Positions 5,237-7,078 of a stretch of 7,078 nt of DNA are shown in pieces. The DNA is taken from NCBI GenBank assembly GCA_030699345.1, contig JAUYMX010000187.1, positions 1-7,078 on the forward strand, in the 5' to 3' direction. The translations under genes and the position numbers were made by a program. Each line of letters starts with the position of its first letter. The stretch's first letter is position 1. The notes beneath the pieces are model-generated. The model saw nothing but the letters and a program-made list of their open reading frames with translations. It had not been told where the DNA came from and did no database searches. Origin of the DNA: Methylococcaceae bacterium. GTDB lineage: Bacteria; Pseudomonadota; Gammaproteobacteria; Methylococcales; Methylomonadaceae.

Positions 5237-7078
5237 CTACCTAGGCTTTTTCCGATTTCCATGTTTATTCTGCTGCCCGCCAACAGTTTTATTTTTAGCA
5301 AAGCCAGTGTATTTGGTCTTAAAAGCCTGGGTTTTCTCGGCTGGATCAAGCGTACCTTTAGGCTGAAAAGTCGGTATCAAATGCTGTTTGCCGTTGCCGA
5401 TCAAGTCGCTGCGGCCCATGTCTTTAAGGGCTTCGCGTAACAACGGCCAGTTTTTGGGGTCGTGATAACGCAAGAAGGCTTTGTGCAGGCGGCGTTGTTT
5501 AAAGCTTTTGGGGATGCTGATGTTCTCGCTGGTGCGGCTGACTTTGTGCAGGGTGTCTTTGCCGGAGTGGTACATGGCGGTGGCGATGGACATCGGCGAG
5601 GGTAGAAACGCCTGCACCTGGTCGGCCCGGAAGCCGTTGCGTTTTAGCCATAAGGCCAGGTTGAGCATGTCTTCGTCTTTGGTGCCAGGGTGGGCGGCGA
5701 TAAAGTAAGGGATTAAGTATTGTTCCTTGCCCGCTTCTTTGGAGTATTTATCAAACATCTCCTTAAAGCGATCGTATGTGCCGATGCCCGGCTTCATCAT
5801 TTTCGATAACGGGCCTTGTTCGGTGTGTTCCGGGGCGATTTTAAGGTAGCCGCCGACATGGTGAGTGACCAGTTCTTTAACGTATTCGGGCGATTCGACG
5901 GCCAAGTCGTAACGCAAACCCGAGGCGATAAAAATCTTTTTGATGCCCGGCAAAGCGCGGGCGCGGCGGTACAGCTTAATCAACGAGCTGTGGTCGGTGT
6001 CCAAATTGGGGCAAATACCGGGAAATACGCAAGACGGTTTGCGGCAGGCGGTTTCGATGGCTTTGTCTTTACAGGCCAGCCGGTACATGTTGGCAGTCGG
6101 GCCGCCCAAGTCGGAAATGTGGCCGGTAAAAGCGGGCGACGTATCGCGGATGGCTTCGATTTCTTTGATGATGGAATCTTCCGAGCGGCTTTGAATGATG
6201 CGGCCTTCGTGCTCGGTAATCGAACAAAAGCTACAGCCGCCGAAACAGCCGCGCATGATGTTGACCGAATGCTGAATCATCTCAAACGCCGGTACGTTGG
6301 CATCGCCGTAAGTCTTGTGCGGCACACGCGAGTATGGCAAATCAAAAACGCCGTCCATTTCTTTCATGGTCAGCGGAATCGGCGGCGGATTTACCCACAG
6401 TTGCCGGTTGCCGTGTTGTTGAATCAATGGGCGGGCATTGCCGGGGTTGGTTTCACCGTGCATAACTCGCGAGGCGTGGGCGTAGAGTATGGAGTCGTCT
6501 TTGACGGCTTCAAAAGCAGGCAGGCGAATCACAGTTTGCGCACGTTGATCGCGGATTATCTGTTTATCAAATCGGATGACTTTTTCATTAGGATTGCTGT
6601 CGTCCGGTTTTTTATCGCAAGCCGGTTCCATTTGATACGGGTCTTGCGGCGGCATCGGCGTGCCTGGAATATCAATGTCGGTGGAGTCTTTAACCAGCCA
6701 GCCTTCCGGGATTTGCTTAACAAAATGCACGGTGCCGCGTATGCCTTTCAATTCAGAAATTGCTTCGCCATTAGCTAAACGATGGGCGATTTCCACCACT
6801 TGCCGCTCGGCATTGCCGTATACCAACAAATCGGCTTTGGAATCCAGCAATACCGATTTACGTACCTGGTCGGACCAATAATCGTAATGAGCAATGCGCC
6901 GCAAGCTGGCTTCTATGCCGCCGATGATGATCGGCACATCTTTGAAGGCTTCACGGCAGCGGTGCGAATAGACATTGACGGCGCGATCCGGACGTTTGCC
7001 CGCTTCGCCGTTCGGGGTGTAAGCGTCGTTGGAGCGGATTTTTTTATCAGACGTGTAGCGGTTGACCATGGAATCCAT
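5237..7078 (-). CDS. ygiQ: YgiQ family radical SAM protein (N-terminus beyond the window)
   Basis: The frame is open to the right edge and encodes 613 residues ending in TAG 5239-5237. Its first residues, MDSMVNRYTS, match an internal stretch of E. coli YgiQ about 107 residues from that protein's start. The ATG at 7078 is therefore not the true start, and the N-terminal cobalamin-binding-like part is missing. Visible motifs are 'GGIEASLRR...YDYWSD' (53-70), the radical-SAM CxxxCxxC in 'MRGCFGGCSFCSI' (C278, C282, C285), 'SDLGGPTANMY' (322-332), a second cysteine group (C336, C345, C350, C356), 'HHVGGYLKIAPEH' (406-418) and 'QYLIPYFIAAHPG' (453-465). The C-terminal part after about 480 corresponds to the YgiQ-specific extension (DUF3362) and ends in a basic, low-complexity tail. 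Molecular function is unsettled. Residues 130-185 are a variable insert that also differs in E. coli. No terminator with a T-run is evident before the kinase module, 116 bp downstream. Confidence 0.96.
   Translation of the reverse strand: MDSMVNRYTSDKKIRSNDAYTPNGEAGKRPDRAVNVYSHRCREAFKDVPIIIGGIEASLRRIAHYDYWSDQVRKSVLLDSKADLLVYGNAERQVVEIAHRLANGEAISELKGIRGTVHFVKQIPEGWLVKDSTDIDIPGTPMPPQDPYQMEPACDKKPDDSNPNEKVIRFDKQIIRDQRAQTVIRLPAFEAVKDDSILYAHASRVMHGETNPGNARPLIQQHGNRQLWVNPPPIPLTMKEMDGVFDLPYSRVPHKTYGDANVPAFEMIQHSVNIMRGCFGGCSFCSITEHEGRIIQSRSEDSIIKEIEAIRDTSPAFTGHISDLGGPTANMYRLACKDKAIETACRKPSCVFPGICPNLDTDHSSLIKLYRRARALPGIKKIFIASGLRYDLAVESPEYVKELVTHHVGGYLKIAPEHTEQGPLSKMMKPGIGTYDRFKEMFDKYSKEAGKEQYLIPYFIAAHPGTKDEDMLNLALWLKRNGFRADQVQAFLPSPMSIATAMYHSGKDTLHKVSRTSENISIPKSFKQRRLHKAFLRYHDPKNWPLLREALKDMGRSDLIGNGKQHLIPTFQPKGTLDPAEKTQAFKTKYTGFAKNKTVGGQQNKHGNRKKPR

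Noticed and set aside
4664..5440. Plus-strand frames across the kinase gene and the ygiQ end
   Set aside because: They are antisense to coding sequence with clear family motifs, and their translations resemble no family I know.
5816..6778. 320-codon plus-strand open frame inside the ygiQ region
   Set aside because: It is entirely antisense to well-conserved YgiQ sequence, including the radical-SAM cysteines. Its product shows no recognisable motif and looks like reverse-strand bias.

Overview
The window looks like chromosomal DNA from a gammaproteobacterium. The best guide is the truncated YgiQ protein, which follows the E. coli YgiQ sequence closely along its length. A membrane protein with a CxxCH haem site and 'RVSHIHLFG' motif, together with a fused SpmA/SpmB-type protein, would fit a type I methanotroph (Methylococcales) or a relative. 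That lineage is an inference, not proven by the window. There are no RNA genes, CRISPR arrays, transposase genes or phage genes. About 90% of the sequence is coding.

Layout, left to right. (1) Positions 1-605, minus strand: the N-terminal 201 residues of a membrane-bound c-type cytochrome-like protein that runs off the left edge. (2) Positions 606-799: a divergent intergenic region with a short hairpin, a candidate sigma70 promoter and a doubtful 44-codon minus-strand reading frame. (3) Positions 800-3319, plus strand: a two-gene operon of a fused SpmA/SpmB 'gate domain' membrane protein (GTG start) and MtaB, the radical-SAM enzyme that makes ms2t6A in tRNA. The stop of the first directly abuts the start of the second (TAAATG). 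(4) Positions 3320-3452: a convergent gap holding a 7-bp hairpin. (5) Positions 3453-4133, minus strand: ribose-5-phosphate isomerase A. (6) Positions 4134-4350: non-coding, dominated by a 70-bp inverted repeat whose arms are themselves palindromic. (7) Positions 4351-5120, minus strand: a two-gene module of a zeta-toxin-like P-loop kinase and a 66-residue partner, overlapping by ATGA. (8) Positions 5121-5236: short gap. (9) Positions 5237-7078, minus strand: YgiQ, a radical-SAM protein cut off at the right edge.

Functionally this is mostly housekeeping: tRNA modification, pentose phosphate metabolism, a transport-like protein, and a conserved radical-SAM protein of unsettled function. One small accessory module sits between ygiQ and rpiA. 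That kinase/partner pair is the best candidate for an under-described system: it has a zeta-type active site, but its partner is encoded downstream and does not resemble the epsilon antitoxin. The strong dispersed-type repeat beside it marks this gap as a plausible site of past insertion or exchange.
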